Origin: Cuniculiplasma sp.
GTDB lineage: Archaea; Thermoplasmatota; Thermoplasmata; Thermoplasmatales; Thermoplasmataceae
DNA: 21,169 nt
Assembly (NCBI GenBank): GCA_023256455.1
Contig: JAGDXN010000054.1
Location: 1 to 21,169 of the forward strand
Reading direction: 5' to 3'
The position numbers and the translations under genes are program-made. Shown here piece after piece: positions 1 to 7,521 of the stretch. The notes below the pieces were generated by a model that searched no databases, was not told the origin of the DNA, and was given only the letters and a program-made list of their open reading frames with translations. Every line of letters begins with the position of its first letter. Positions within the stretch are counted from its first letter, which is position 1.

Positions 1-310
1 AGTGTCTCAGAGTCCATCTCCGGGCTCCCTCTTTCAAGGCCCGTACCCGTCTTAGGCTATGTGGTCCTTTACACCACATACTACCTGATAGGCCACAGAC
101 TCATCCTCAGGCAAAAAATCTTTCATCGCCAAAGCATTCCAGCATATGGCAACTATGGGGTATTAGCCTCAGTTTCCCGAGGTTATCCCCCACCTGGGGG
201 TAGATTGTCCGCGTGTTACTGAGCAGTACGCCAGTGTCTTACGACCCTTTGACTCGCATGGCTTAGTCGAAACCTGATAGCAGTAGCCGCCGGCAGGATC
301 AACCGGAGTT
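1..310 (-). rRNA. 16S rRNA, 5' part (partial)
   Basis: The reverse complement of the window's left edge begins, near position 310, with the archaeal 16S 5' signature CCGGTTGATCCTGCCGG. It continues through other conserved blocks, including GACTAAGCCATGCGAG, GGCGTACTGCTCAGTAACACG, GGTGGGGGATAACC and the 'GGAAACTGAGGCTAATACC' stretch. About the first 310 nt of the gene are inside the window and the remainder lies to the left. The exact mature 5' end is estimated by homology. No 23S follows on this side in the window; the only 23S piece is at the far right edge, so the genes are unlinked. Confidence 0.97.
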
Positions 311-516
311 AATCCGATACCGGACAATTTATATTTAGAAATTGGCGAGCCACAAATTGCACCATTAATATCTCATTTCAGCTGTAAAGCCACTTACAGC
401 CACATCTTTTACCAATCATGAATCAATGGATCATTTTGAGTAAACACTCATTCACCATATACGCCTTGATTGGTTTCTTTTCAGGCTTGTGCGTAATTCA
501 CAGTATGTTAACGTGG

Positions 517-524
517 TATATAAG
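517..524 (-). promoter_or_regulatory. Putative 16S rRNA TATA box
   Basis: The sequence CTTATATA on the minus strand resembles the archaeal TATA consensus. It lies between the permease stop and the 16S and points toward the 16S. The start site is inferred from the usual spacing of about 26 nt. Confidence 0.5.
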
Positions 525-568
525 AATTATGAACAATGAAAAAAAGGAAGCTTATTTACATAGAATTT

Positions 569-576
569 AAAAAAAA
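569..576 (-). terminator. Oligo-T terminator after the permease gene
   Basis: Eight consecutive T residues on the minus strand lie 13-20 nt past the permease stop codon. A second run of seven T follows at 539-545. Archaeal RNA polymerase typically terminates at such oligo-T tracts, and these would separate permease transcription from the rRNA promoter. Confidence 0.55.
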
Positions 577-588
577 TAGGTTTTTGGT

Positions 589-2532
589 TTAAAATTCCTT
601 CAGTGGCACTCCCTGCTCAGCGAGAATTGTCTGCACATCGTCCTCATCGTATCCTGAGCTCACTGCGAAGTAGAAGAAGAGTATGGAAACCGCAATGACA
701 AGGAATGTGTCATAGGGGAACGCGATTACCGGGGAAATAGGGAACGGATTTCCTGCAAGAGGTGTTACATATGGACCAAAAGCACCCATATATGAAATGA
801 AGAGCATGAACAGTATGTAAAAGATGAGCCAAACGCCCGATTTGATCTCCTTCTTTCTGTCCTCAGGGACCCACAAATACAGAAGGGCAGTAATGATCAG
901 GGTTGCCATTACCACGATGGGATAGAGTATGGCAAAGTAGTTGAAAATTGACCCCGGCGCCTGAACGCCGTTTCCAAGGTTTGCTGCTGCCGGTACAATG
1001 ATGTCTATATAGAAGAAGTAAAAGCTTATGCCCATAACTATCCAGTAAGCTGCACCTGATGCATATGCTTTTATTGGGTCCATATTAAAGCTCTTCATTC
1101 CGTAATATATTATATATACAGGAAGTCCGAAAAGTATGATGAACATCAAAATTGTGAGTGTGATGTAACCTGACCAGTAAACTATGAGGGAGGCACTGAT
1201 GAATGCTATGGGCGCGATGTATCTGCTGAAGGATAGCCTGAAGGGTCTGTCCACATTTTTTGCTGTCTTTCTCAAGACCCTGAGGCTCACGCCACCCATA
1301 ATATATGTAAAGACTGTTGCTGATGATATAAAACCAACAAGTATGTACCATGATGGGAATGGAGCAATGAATATGCTTCCAATAACCACGGAAAGAATCA
1401 GAGCAAATATGGGTATGCCTGTTTTTTTGTTCACAGACATGATTGATGACGGGTAGTATCCATCAGTGGATAAACCATAAAGGACCCTTGTGGATGTGCC
1501 AAGATAAACCCATCCAGTCCCTGATGGTGATATAACTGCATCAATTAGAAGAATTTCAGCCCATGCACCAAATCCTGCAATATCAGCGTTAATGAAAACT
1601 GTATATATTGGAGATGATGAATATCCAGATGCGTTTGTGGCCAGTGCGCCCCATGAGAAGGGATTTAGATCAGATATGCTGGCCCTTATGGCACCTGTAT
1701 AAGCAATCTGCAGGAGCGTGTAAATTATCATTCCTATGATTACGGAGAGAATAAGTGCCCTGGGAACATCCTTCTGGGGATTCTTCGCCTCTCCGCTGAA
1801 TTCAAGGGCCTGCCTGAAGCCAAGGTATGAGAACACTATTCCAGCACTTGGAATGGCAGTGAATATGAAAGGTGTTCCTATGGGGTTAAAACCTCCACCC
1901 AGCGTTGTGTAATTGCTTGCCCTGAACAGAAGGAACAGGAGGATAAATGTTGCTGTTGGAATAACGAGTTTCCAGTAAACAAAATACTCGTTCCACTTTC
2001 CTAGGAACTTTATTCCGAAATAGTTCAGGAAAAAGAATCCAATCATCAGAAGAATTGCTATGAATATGCCCAGAGGTGTGAGGGATGTATAACTTCCAAG
2101 GACCGTTGTTCCCTGCTGCACCAGTGAAATGCTGGATGGAGCTATGGCAGATATGTATGTCACTGCTGCAATTGCTTCTATGGCAGGGACAGTTATGGCC
2201 GATAGAAGATAGGCCCAGCCCAGTATGTATCCTGTATAGCTTCCATGGGTAATATGAGGGTATCTTACTATGGCACCACTTCTTGGAATCATCGATGAGA
2301 CTTCCGCGTAAGTCAATGCGATGAAAATGACCATAATTCCTCCGATTATCCATGAGAGGAATACGATTGGCCCTGCTGTGGCTGCCGCGGCATTGACTCC
2401 GAATAGCCAGCCTGATCCAATAATGCCTCCAAGAGAAAGAAACAGAAGCTGTATAAACGTAAGATCTTTCTTAAGTTTCTTATCTTCCTGTACTACATTA
2501 CTTTCCGTCGAAACCGTATTTTCCATTGCCAT
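589..2532 (-). CDS. APC-family amino acid permease, possible glutamate/GABA antiporter
   Basis: This is a 647-residue integral membrane protein with about 14-16 hydrophobic segments. The first carries the APC-superfamily substrate-binding signature GGIIGSGWLF. A segment before the seventh helix (SGEAKNPQKDVPRA) matches the conserved cytoplasmic motif of amino acid permeases. It is longer than the usual 12-helix APC protein of about 450-550 residues because of extra C-terminal helices. The C-terminal tail is acidic and hydrophilic. It lies directly downstream of the glutamate decarboxylase gene on the same strand, which suggests glutamate import and GABA export as in the GadB/GadC system; this substrate assignment is inference. 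The gene has its own TATA box (2549-2556). That box fits a leaderless start at Met3 (2526) better than Met1 (2532), so the true protein may be 645 residues. Confidence 0.85.
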   Translation of the reverse strand: MAMENTVSTESNVVQEDKKLKKDLTFIQLLFLSLGGIIGSGWLFGVNAAAATAGPIVFLSWIIGGIMVIFIALTYAEVSSMIPRSGAIVRYPHITHGSYTGYILGWAYLLSAITVPAIEAIAAVTYISAIAPSSISLVQQGTTVLGSYTSLTPLGIFIAILLMIGFFFLNYFGIKFLGKWNEYFVYWKLVIPTATFILLFLLFRASNYTTLGGGFNPIGTPFIFTAIPSAGIVFSYLGFRQALEFSGEAKNPQKDVPRALILSVIIGMIIYTLLQIAYTGAIRASISDLNPFSWGALATNASGYSSSPIYTVFINADIAGFGAWAEILLIDAVISPSGTGWVYLGTSTRVLYGLSTDGYYPSSIMSVNKKTGIPIFALILSVVIGSIFIAPFPSWYILVGFISSATVFTYIMGGVSLRVLRKTAKNVDRPFRLSFSRYIAPIAFISASLIVYWSGYITLTILMFIILFGLPVYIIYYGMKSFNMDPIKAYASGAAYWIVMGISFYFFYIDIIVPAAANLGNGVQAPGSIFNYFAILYPIVVMATLIITALLYLWVPEDRKKEIKSGVWLIFYILFMLFISYMGAFGPYVTPLAGNPFPISPVIAFPYDTFLVIAVSILFFYFAVSSGYDEDDVQTILAEQGVPLKEF

Positions 2533-2548
2533 GATAACACACTACACA

Positions 2549-2556
2549 TATATAAA
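2549..2556 (-). promoter_or_regulatory. TATA box of the permease gene
   Basis: The minus-strand sequence TTTATATA is centred 20 nt before the first ATG (2532) and 26 nt before the third codon's ATG (2526). A small perfect inverted repeat (ACTGA/TCAGT, 2588-2600) sits upstream and could be an operator. Confidence 0.55.
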
Positions 2557-2669
2557 TATTTTCCTGATTTTTTCCACAATCCATGATACTGAAAGTCAGT
2601 AATCGCTATATTATAAAAAGTTAAATTTTAATTAATTTTAATCCATAAACCAATGAAAAAGCAGTTTTT

Positions 2670-4061
2670 TCATGATATGGGATGACCTGTTTTTTTATGG
2701 CTATTTTTCATAACTTCATCCACATCTTTTTTATTTTCTGTCATATTGACAAGATCATTTATGAATATATCCATCATATCCCTTGTAAAGTTTTCCCTGA
2801 CCACAACCCTCATAATTGTTATATCCTGGGCATTTTCAGGAAGGGAATAGGCGGGAACTATCCAGCCTCTCTCCCTCAATCTTGAGGATATATGGAAAGG
2901 TGAAATATTCAAATTGGGTGAAGGCCTGAATGTTACCACAGGAATGTGACTTGCATTGTTCAGCACCTCAAATATTCCCGTATCCTGGATTTTTTTGGAA
3001 AGATATCTTGCATTTTCCATCATACCCATGACAATATTCCTGTATCCCTTCATTCCCAACCTCAGAATGTTATAGTACTGAGCGACAATCATTGAACTTC
3101 CCTCTGAAAAGTTCAGAGTATATGTGGGCATTTCATCGCCCAGATAGTTCACGTTAAATTTCAGTTCAGAGGGAAGCACCGACTGGCTTCTGAATATGAG
3201 CCAGCCCAATCCAGGATATACAAGGCCATACTTATGGCCCGAAACATTGATAGATTTCACCTGCTCAAGCCTGAAATCCCATTTAAAGCTGGGTTCATAA
3301 AATGGGGTGATAAATCCAGCACTTGCGGCATCCACATGAATGGGTACATCCAGGCCCCTTTCCCTTTTAAGATCAAGCAGAATTTGATTTATTTCCCCAA
3401 TGGGATCAAACTCCCCGGTAAAAGTTGTTCCAAGAACTGCCCCCACTGCTATGGTGTTTTCATCCACCATCTTTTTTACATCCTCAGGATCTATGGTAAA
3501 TTTCTTCTCAGATATTTTTATAATTCTTGGCTCCACATCAAAGTACCTGGCAAACTTATCCCATGATATGTGTGTGTCTCCACCAAATACAATATTGGGC
3601 TTTCCGTAATCCAGGCCCTGTTTTTTCCTCTTCTCCCTCCAGTTAAATTTGTGGGCAAGAAGGCCAAGCATTATTGCCTCTGATGATCCTATGGTTGATG
3701 TACCGGAAAAATCTCCACCATCAGGAGCATGAAAGAGCCTTGCAATTATATTCACAATCCTTTCCTCAATCTGCTTTATTTGAGGATATTCAAAGTGGTC
3801 GATGAAATTTTTATGCAAATTTTCTATGATAAGTTTATCAGCTTCAGGTTCCATCCATGTTGTAACAAATGTGGCCAGATTCAGATCTGGATTTCCATCC
3901 AGATTGAGTTCATCGTGGATGAGCTCATATGCAACCCTTGGTTCAATCCCATTTTCAGGAAAAGAATATTTGGGTATATTTTCTATGCCGTAACGGCCAC
4001 TTATCCTAGTATGTCTTAAACTTTCATTCTCCCTATCCTTTCCTACATTTTTAGATACCAA
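2670..4061 (-). CDS. gadB: Glutamate decarboxylase, PLP-dependent
   Basis: The enzyme converts L-glutamate to GABA and CO2, consuming one cytoplasmic proton per turnover. The 463-residue protein is near the E. coli GadB length and aligns along its whole length. Conserved blocks include PKYSFPENG (30-38), LDGNPDLNLATF, GTSTIGSSEA (120-129), HVDAASAGF with the PLP-ring Asp244, and SGHKYG with the PLP Schiff-base Lys277. The start is a TTG at 4061, supported by an AAGGAGG Shine-Dalgarno 7 nt upstream and by the lack of any in-frame Met before residue 70. The E. coli C-terminal His-Thr tail that gates activity by pH is not conserved; this tail ends His-Pro-Ile-Ser. Together with the adjacent permease it probably forms an acid-resistance or GABA-producing unit. 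Other group II decarboxylases such as MfnA are less likely given the GAD-specific N-terminal motifs. Confidence 0.93.
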   Translation of the reverse strand: MVSKNVGKDRENESLRHTRISGRYGIENIPKYSFPENGIEPRVAYELIHDELNLDGNPDLNLATFVTTWMEPEADKLIIENLHKNFIDHFEYPQIKQIEERIVNIIARLFHAPDGGDFSGTSTIGSSEAIMLGLLAHKFNWREKRKKQGLDYGKPNIVFGGDTHISWDKFARYFDVEPRIIKISEKKFTIDPEDVKKMVDENTIAVGAVLGTTFTGEFDPIGEINQILLDLKRERGLDVPIHVDAASAGFITPFYEPSFKWDFRLEQVKSINVSGHKYGLVYPGLGWLIFRSQSVLPSELKFNVNYLGDEMPTYTLNFSEGSSMIVAQYYNILRLGMKGYRNIVMGMMENARYLSKKIQDTGIFEVLNNASHIPVVTFRPSPNLNISPFHISSRLRERGWIVPAYSLPENAQDITIMRVVVRENFTRDMMDIFINDLVNMTENKKDVDEVMKNSHKKTGHPIS

Positions 4062-4066
4062 ACTAT

Positions 4067-4075
4067 TTCCTCCTT
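4067..4075 (-). promoter_or_regulatory. Ribosome binding site fixing the gadB TTG start
   Basis: AAGGAGGAA lies on the minus strand and ends 5 nt before the TTG start at 4061; its core GGAGG is 7 nt before it. It complements the archaeal 16S 3' end. A TATA-like ATTTAAAAA at 4106-4114 would start transcription near 4083, giving a short leader that includes this site. Confidence 0.65.
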
Positions 4076-4317
4076 CTTTGAAATGAGAAGCATTTTACTT
4101 AACATTTTTTAAATATTGAAAATAGAATATTTTATTGTAAATTATATCACCTATTACTGAGACTTGAAACTAAAAATATTTAGATAACTTTGAAAAAACC
4201 AAATCTTTTGAAAATGAACATATGAAAATAAAATAGGACATAAGAATCAATTCCCACTCCATCCATGGTTATTCAAATTGATAAAATCATCAGATGTCTT
4301 TTTCATGGATAAAATTT
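4076..4317. other. AT-rich intergenic region between gadB and the methyltransferase
   Basis: No convincing gene is seen. The region contains the probable gadB promoter (TATA-like 4106-4114, minus strand) and a run of six T on the minus strand (4193-4198) that could end the methyltransferase transcript. A 19-codon minus-strand reading frame starting with ATG just after the methyltransferase stop is too short to call. Confidence 0.5.
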
Positions 4318-5073
4318 CTATTTTATCCTTCCAACAAATACTCTGGTAATATATTTTATCCTGATTTCTCCATTCTTCTGATTTGCCTCGTACAGATTGT
4401 GAAGACTGGATATGGCTCTTTCGTATTCATGATCATCCTTTTTAAGACTGTATGTTACTGAAAGATATCTCCCAATAAGGCCTTCTAAGTTAAGTTTCTG
4501 GAAATTATCTATTTCGTAATAGTCATAACTATTATTTAGAAATCTATGTATTCTTTCTGAGGGTATTGCTGTGCTTCCTGTACCGCGGTAACCTTTGCTG
4601 AACTCTCTCACAAAATTTTCATATCTGTAAGTGAATGGATCTGTCATATCCCTGTCATTCCATATCAACACTACAAAGTTATGGGATTTCAGTATTCTCC
4701 TGAATTCTTTCCCGGCCTTTTCTTCGTCAAACCAATGGAACGATTGCCCTGCAATGATTACATCTACAGAATTATCATTTAATCTTGTAGATTCGGCACT
4801 TCCTTCTACAAATATGACTTTTTCATATTTTGACAGTAAATTTCTTGCTGCTGTTAGCATATCTGTGTTCGGCTCAACACATATTACCTTATTTCCACTG
4901 TTAAGAAATATTGCCGAAAGGGAACCAGTTCCACAACCCACATCTGCAACTATCATATCCCGAGTTAAGCCATATTTTTCATTTAGAAGTTTTACGATTT
5001 CTTCTGGATATGTTGGTCTGTATTTTGAATATAGTTCCGCCTTTCCTGTGAAATCTCCTTCTGAGGTTCCCAC
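4318..5073 (-). CDS. Class I SAM-dependent methyltransferase
   Basis: This 251-residue protein has the Rossmann-type methyltransferase fold signature. Motif I, VADVGCGTGSLS, lies near residues 42-53. An acidic residue that would bind the SAM ribose is in CVEPNTDML. An aromatic block, AGQSFHWFD, typical of the UbiE/YafE/trans-aconitate methyltransferase group, follows near residue 110, and the N-terminus has the common AELYSKYRPTYP block. The methyl acceptor cannot be read from sequence. The start is a GTG at 5073. A TATA box at 5094-5103 is centred 26 nt upstream, which implies a leaderless message beginning exactly at the GTG. It is a single gene, divergent from rpoK. Confidence 0.88.
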   Translation of the reverse strand: MGTSEGDFTGKAELYSKYRPTYPEEIVKLLNEKYGLTRDMIVADVGCGTGSLSAIFLNSGNKVICVEPNTDMLTAARNLLSKYEKVIFVEGSAESTRLNDNSVDVIIAGQSFHWFDEEKAGKEFRRILKSHNFVVLIWNDRDMTDPFTYRYENFVREFSKGYRGTGSTAIPSERIHRFLNNSYDYYEIDNFQKLNLEGLIGRYLSVTYSLKKDDHEYERAISSLHNLYEANQKNGEIRIKYITRVFVGRIK

Positions 5074-5093
5074 AGTGATATAATCAGCAAGGA

Positions 5094-5103
5094 TTATTTA
5101 TAA
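5094..5103 (-). promoter_or_regulatory. TATA box of the methyltransferase gene
   Basis: The minus-strand TTATAAATAA is centred about 26 nt before the GTG start at 5073. This is the spacing expected for leaderless transcription in archaea and supports the GTG as the true start. Confidence 0.6.
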
Positions 5104-5196
5104 TCAATGTTAGAGGATTTATCAAATTCAAATATCAATCACTTCACCTATTGGTTCATATATAAATTGCAATAAAATCTGACAGATAATAGAAAA

Positions 5197-5205
5197 AAAC
5201 TTATA
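5197..5205 (+). promoter_or_regulatory. TATA box of rpoK
   Basis: The plus-strand AAACTTATA would place the transcription start near 5228, leaving about 11 nt of leader before the rpoK ATG at 5239. A second TATA-like element (CATATATAAA, 5157-5166) lies further upstream and would give a leader of about 50 nt. Confidence 0.45.
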
Positions 5206-5238
5206 CTGACATTCATTACCTAAAAGCCATTGGTTTAT

Positions 5239-5406
5239 ATGAATTATACTAAGTTCGAAAAAGCAAGAATAATCGGAGCCCGTTCATTGCAGATTTCTAT
5301 GGGGGCCCCTGTTATCATAGATGTGCCAAAGTCAATAATAGACCCGGTTGATATAGCAATGCTTGAATTCGAAAAAAATGTTCTTCCAATTACCATAAGA
5401 TCATAA
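5239..5406 (+). CDS. rpoK: DNA-directed RNA polymerase subunit K (Rpb6/omega family)
   Basis: A 55-codon frame reads [20 protein letters not shown] and continues with MGAPVIID, a region [11 protein letters not shown], and the C-terminus LPITIRS. This matches archaeal RpoK along its length: the [20 protein letters not shown] block and the closing 'PItvrR' element that packs against the largest subunits. RpoK is a universal small subunit of archaeal RNA polymerase, equivalent to Rpb6 and bacterial omega, and helps assembly. The length is typical of the family. The gene is tail-to-tail with metG, with only 8 nt between the two stop codons. It stands alone here rather than in the ribosomal protein cluster where rpoK is often found. 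Confidence 0.95.
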   Translation: MNYTKFEKARIIGARSLQISMGAPVIIDVPKSIIDPVDIAMLEFEKNVLPITIRS

Positions 5407-5414
5407 AGAGGATT

Positions 5415-7520
5415 TTACCTTATCTGGGATCTGGGATCAACCCGGGCATCAACATATACCTTTTTTCCGCCTGCCGTGAGGTAAAGCCTTTCTCTTCCTA
5501 TTACAGCTGTTGGATATAATCCTTCAGAATCAACCTTTAGATCATACCTCTTGAGATCATCTATGGTTACCCTGCCCTCACCCTTATAGGCATATTTCCC
5601 TATGGAGACTGGTGTGCCCTGCCTTTCATCAGATGTGAGAAGGTGGGCTCCATTTGAATCCTGTGCGGCAAGAAGCATCCCCTGGGATTCTATTCCTCTT
5701 ATTTTGGAATGCTTCAGGTTTTCCACAACTATTATGTTCTTCCCTTCCAGGGAGTCAAGGCTGTAGTATTTCCTGATTCCTGCAACCAGATCTATTATTT
5801 TGCTTCCAAGATCTACCTTAAGATGAAGAAGGGTGTCTGCATTTGGATGGTTTTCTGCCATTATAATCTTGCCTACCACAAGATTCAACTCATTCTCCTC
5901 GTCTTCCTCTATTTCTATCTTCCTGAATATTGGTCCCATATTATTTATGTTGAATTTACAGTTTTCCTCCAGATGCTCGAAGGGTTTTTCTGGAAAACCA
6001 GAACTGTGTATGGAGTTCCATGCCCTTTCAGCCCCGGAGGGAACAAAGGGATAGAGGCTTACTGTGAGATATTCGATCGCCTTGAGAGAATACCACATGT
6101 TTACAGAAACCCTTTCATCACCATTCTTAACCATGTCCCATGGTTTTGACATGTTGATGAATGAATTTACCTCTTTTACTGCCTCAAGCCACAGGGATAG
6201 AGCCTTTCTGAACTCCAGTTTGTCCATGGAATCTCTATACTGCTCAATGAAGGATTTGAGATATCTCAAAATCTCCTCTTCAAGGGTATTTCCCTGACCG
6301 TATTCAGGAACTATATTCTTATTCTCGGTAAAGGAAACCACCCTGTTTAAAAGATTTCCATACTTTCCATTGAGCTCGGAATTGACCCTGTCCTTCATAT
6401 CCTTAAGGGTAAAATCGGAATCTGAAGATTCTGGAAGGATTGATGATAGATAATATCTTAATGAATCCTTGTCCACTATTTTAAGTATATCATCAACAGA
6501 ATATCCAATGCCTCTGGACTTGGAGAACTTCTGGCCATTAAACCTGAGATATTCATTTGCATTCACTCTCATGGGCAGAGGGTACTTTCCAGATGCCATG
6601 TGCATTGCAGGCAGAAGTATGGCGTGGAAGAATATGTTATCCTTGCCTAGAAAATAGTAGGTGTTTCCCTCTGAATACATTTCCTTCCAGAGGTTCTCAT
6701 TATTCCTTTCCATGGAATATTTCCTTGCAAAGGAGAGATAGCCCAGAAGGGCTTCAAACCACACGTATATTCTCTTTCCCTCCATTCCTTCCATGGGGGC
6801 AGGCACACCCCAGTCCATGTCCCTTGTGATTGCCCTGTCAAGAAGTCCGTTCTGAATCATATTAAGAGAAAAGAGCCTGACATTTTCTCTCCATTCCTTC
6901 TTTTCTTCAAGCCATTCCTTAATCTTGGATTCAAGTTTTCCTGCAAGGAAGAATATGTGATCGGTTTCCCTGAACTCTGCAGGTGAACCGCATATGGAGC
7001 ATCTTGAATTTATGAGATCTTTTGGATCATTGGTTCTTCCGCATTCGTCGCACTGGTCCCCTCTGGCATTTTCAAAACCGCATCTCGGGCATGTTCCCTG
7101 AACATACCTGTCGGGAAGGAATCTTTTTTCATTCGGGCAGTATGCTGACACCATGGAGCGCCTTTCCAGAAATCCTTTCTTTTCAAGGTCCCTGAAAAAA
7201 TCCTCAACGAATATGCTATGTTCCGGATCTGTTGTCCTTCCAAAGTAATCGAAATTAATATCAAGGCTTTTCATTGTGTTTTGGTGTTCCCTGTGATATT
7301 TTTCAACAATCTTTTCAGGTGGAATTTTTTCTTTCTCTGCCTGTATGGATATGGGTGTGCCATACTCATCGCTCCCTGAAATGAACAATACTTTGTTTCC
7401 AATCATCCTCTGGTATCTGTTAAAAATATCCCCTGAAAGGTATGCCCCTGCAATATGGCCTATATGAAGAGGCCCATTGGCATATGGAAGGGCACAATTT
7501 ACCACAATATTTTTTGCCAT
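5415..7520 (-). CDS. metG: Methionyl-tRNA synthetase with C-terminal tRNA-binding domain
   Basis: This class I synthetase charges tRNA-Met. I place the start at the ATG at 7520 (701 residues), giving the canonical N-terminus MAKNIVVNCALPYANGPLHIGH. The longer 721-codon frame would extend into lysS. The chosen ATG has a GGTG Shine-Dalgarno 6 nt upstream inside the end of lysS and leaves a 1-nt gap. The HIGH motif is at 19-22 and the KMSKS equivalent, KFSKS, at 331-335. Between them is the zinc-knuckle insertion with three CxxC pairs (144/147, 157/160, 174/177). The last roughly 110 residues before the extreme C-terminus form an EMAPII/Trbp111-like OB-fold tRNA-binding domain (LNLVVGKI, HPNADTLLHLKVDLG, KIRGIESQGMLLAA), which often mediates dimerisation. 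It is the third gene of the gfcR-lysS-metG operon. Confidence 0.97.
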   Translation of the reverse strand: MAKNIVVNCALPYANGPLHIGHIAGAYLSGDIFNRYQRMIGNKVLFISGSDEYGTPISIQAEKEKIPPEKIVEKYHREHQNTMKSLDINFDYFGRTTDPEHSIFVEDFFRDLEKKGFLERRSMVSAYCPNEKRFLPDRYVQGTCPRCGFENARGDQCDECGRTNDPKDLINSRCSICGSPAEFRETDHIFFLAGKLESKIKEWLEEKKEWRENVRLFSLNMIQNGLLDRAITRDMDWGVPAPMEGMEGKRIYVWFEALLGYLSFARKYSMERNNENLWKEMYSEGNTYYFLGKDNIFFHAILLPAMHMASGKYPLPMRVNANEYLRFNGQKFSKSRGIGYSVDDILKIVDKDSLRYYLSSILPESSDSDFTLKDMKDRVNSELNGKYGNLLNRVVSFTENKNIVPEYGQGNTLEEEILRYLKSFIEQYRDSMDKLEFRKALSLWLEAVKEVNSFINMSKPWDMVKNGDERVSVNMWYSLKAIEYLTVSLYPFVPSGAERAWNSIHSSGFPEKPFEHLEENCKFNINNMGPIFRKIEIEEDEENELNLVVGKIIMAENHPNADTLLHLKVDLGSKIIDLVAGIRKYYSLDSLEGKNIIVVENLKHSKIRGIESQGMLLAAQDSNGAHLLTSDERQGTPVSIGKYAYKGEGRVTIDDLKRYDLKVDSEGLYPTAVIGRERLYLTAGGKKVYVDARVDPRSQIR

Positions 7521-7521
7521 C

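Larger units (their letters stand above)
311..588 (-). promoter_or_regulatory. 16S rRNA leader and promoter region
   Basis: This 278-nt stretch has no gene. On the minus strand a good archaeal TATA box, CTTATATA, lies at 517-524. It predicts transcription starting near 494 and a leader of roughly 185 nt before the 16S. The leader holds several perfect inverted repeats: 381-387 with 394-400 (7 bp), 437-441 with 446-450 (5 bp), and 411-418 with 467-474 (8 bp arms). These may form pre-rRNA processing structure, which is inference. A second TATA-like sequence near 327-337 lies only about 25 nt from the mature 16S end and could be an alternative promoter. Confidence 0.6.

Noticed and set aside
1886..2353. 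A 155-codon open frame on the minus strand within the permease gene
   Set aside because: It is an out-of-frame shadow of the permease, with no recognisable protein pattern and no ribosome or promoter signal.
3931..3950. A T-loop-like sequence (GGTTCAATCCC) resembling the 3' half of a tRNA
   Set aside because: It lies inside the gadB coding region, in a conserved protein block, and no acceptor, D or anticodon stems can be paired around it.
4246..4306. A 19-codon minus-strand frame beginning ATG just after the methyltransferase stop
   Set aside because: Too short, no ribosome binding site or TATA box at a useful distance, and no recognised similarity.
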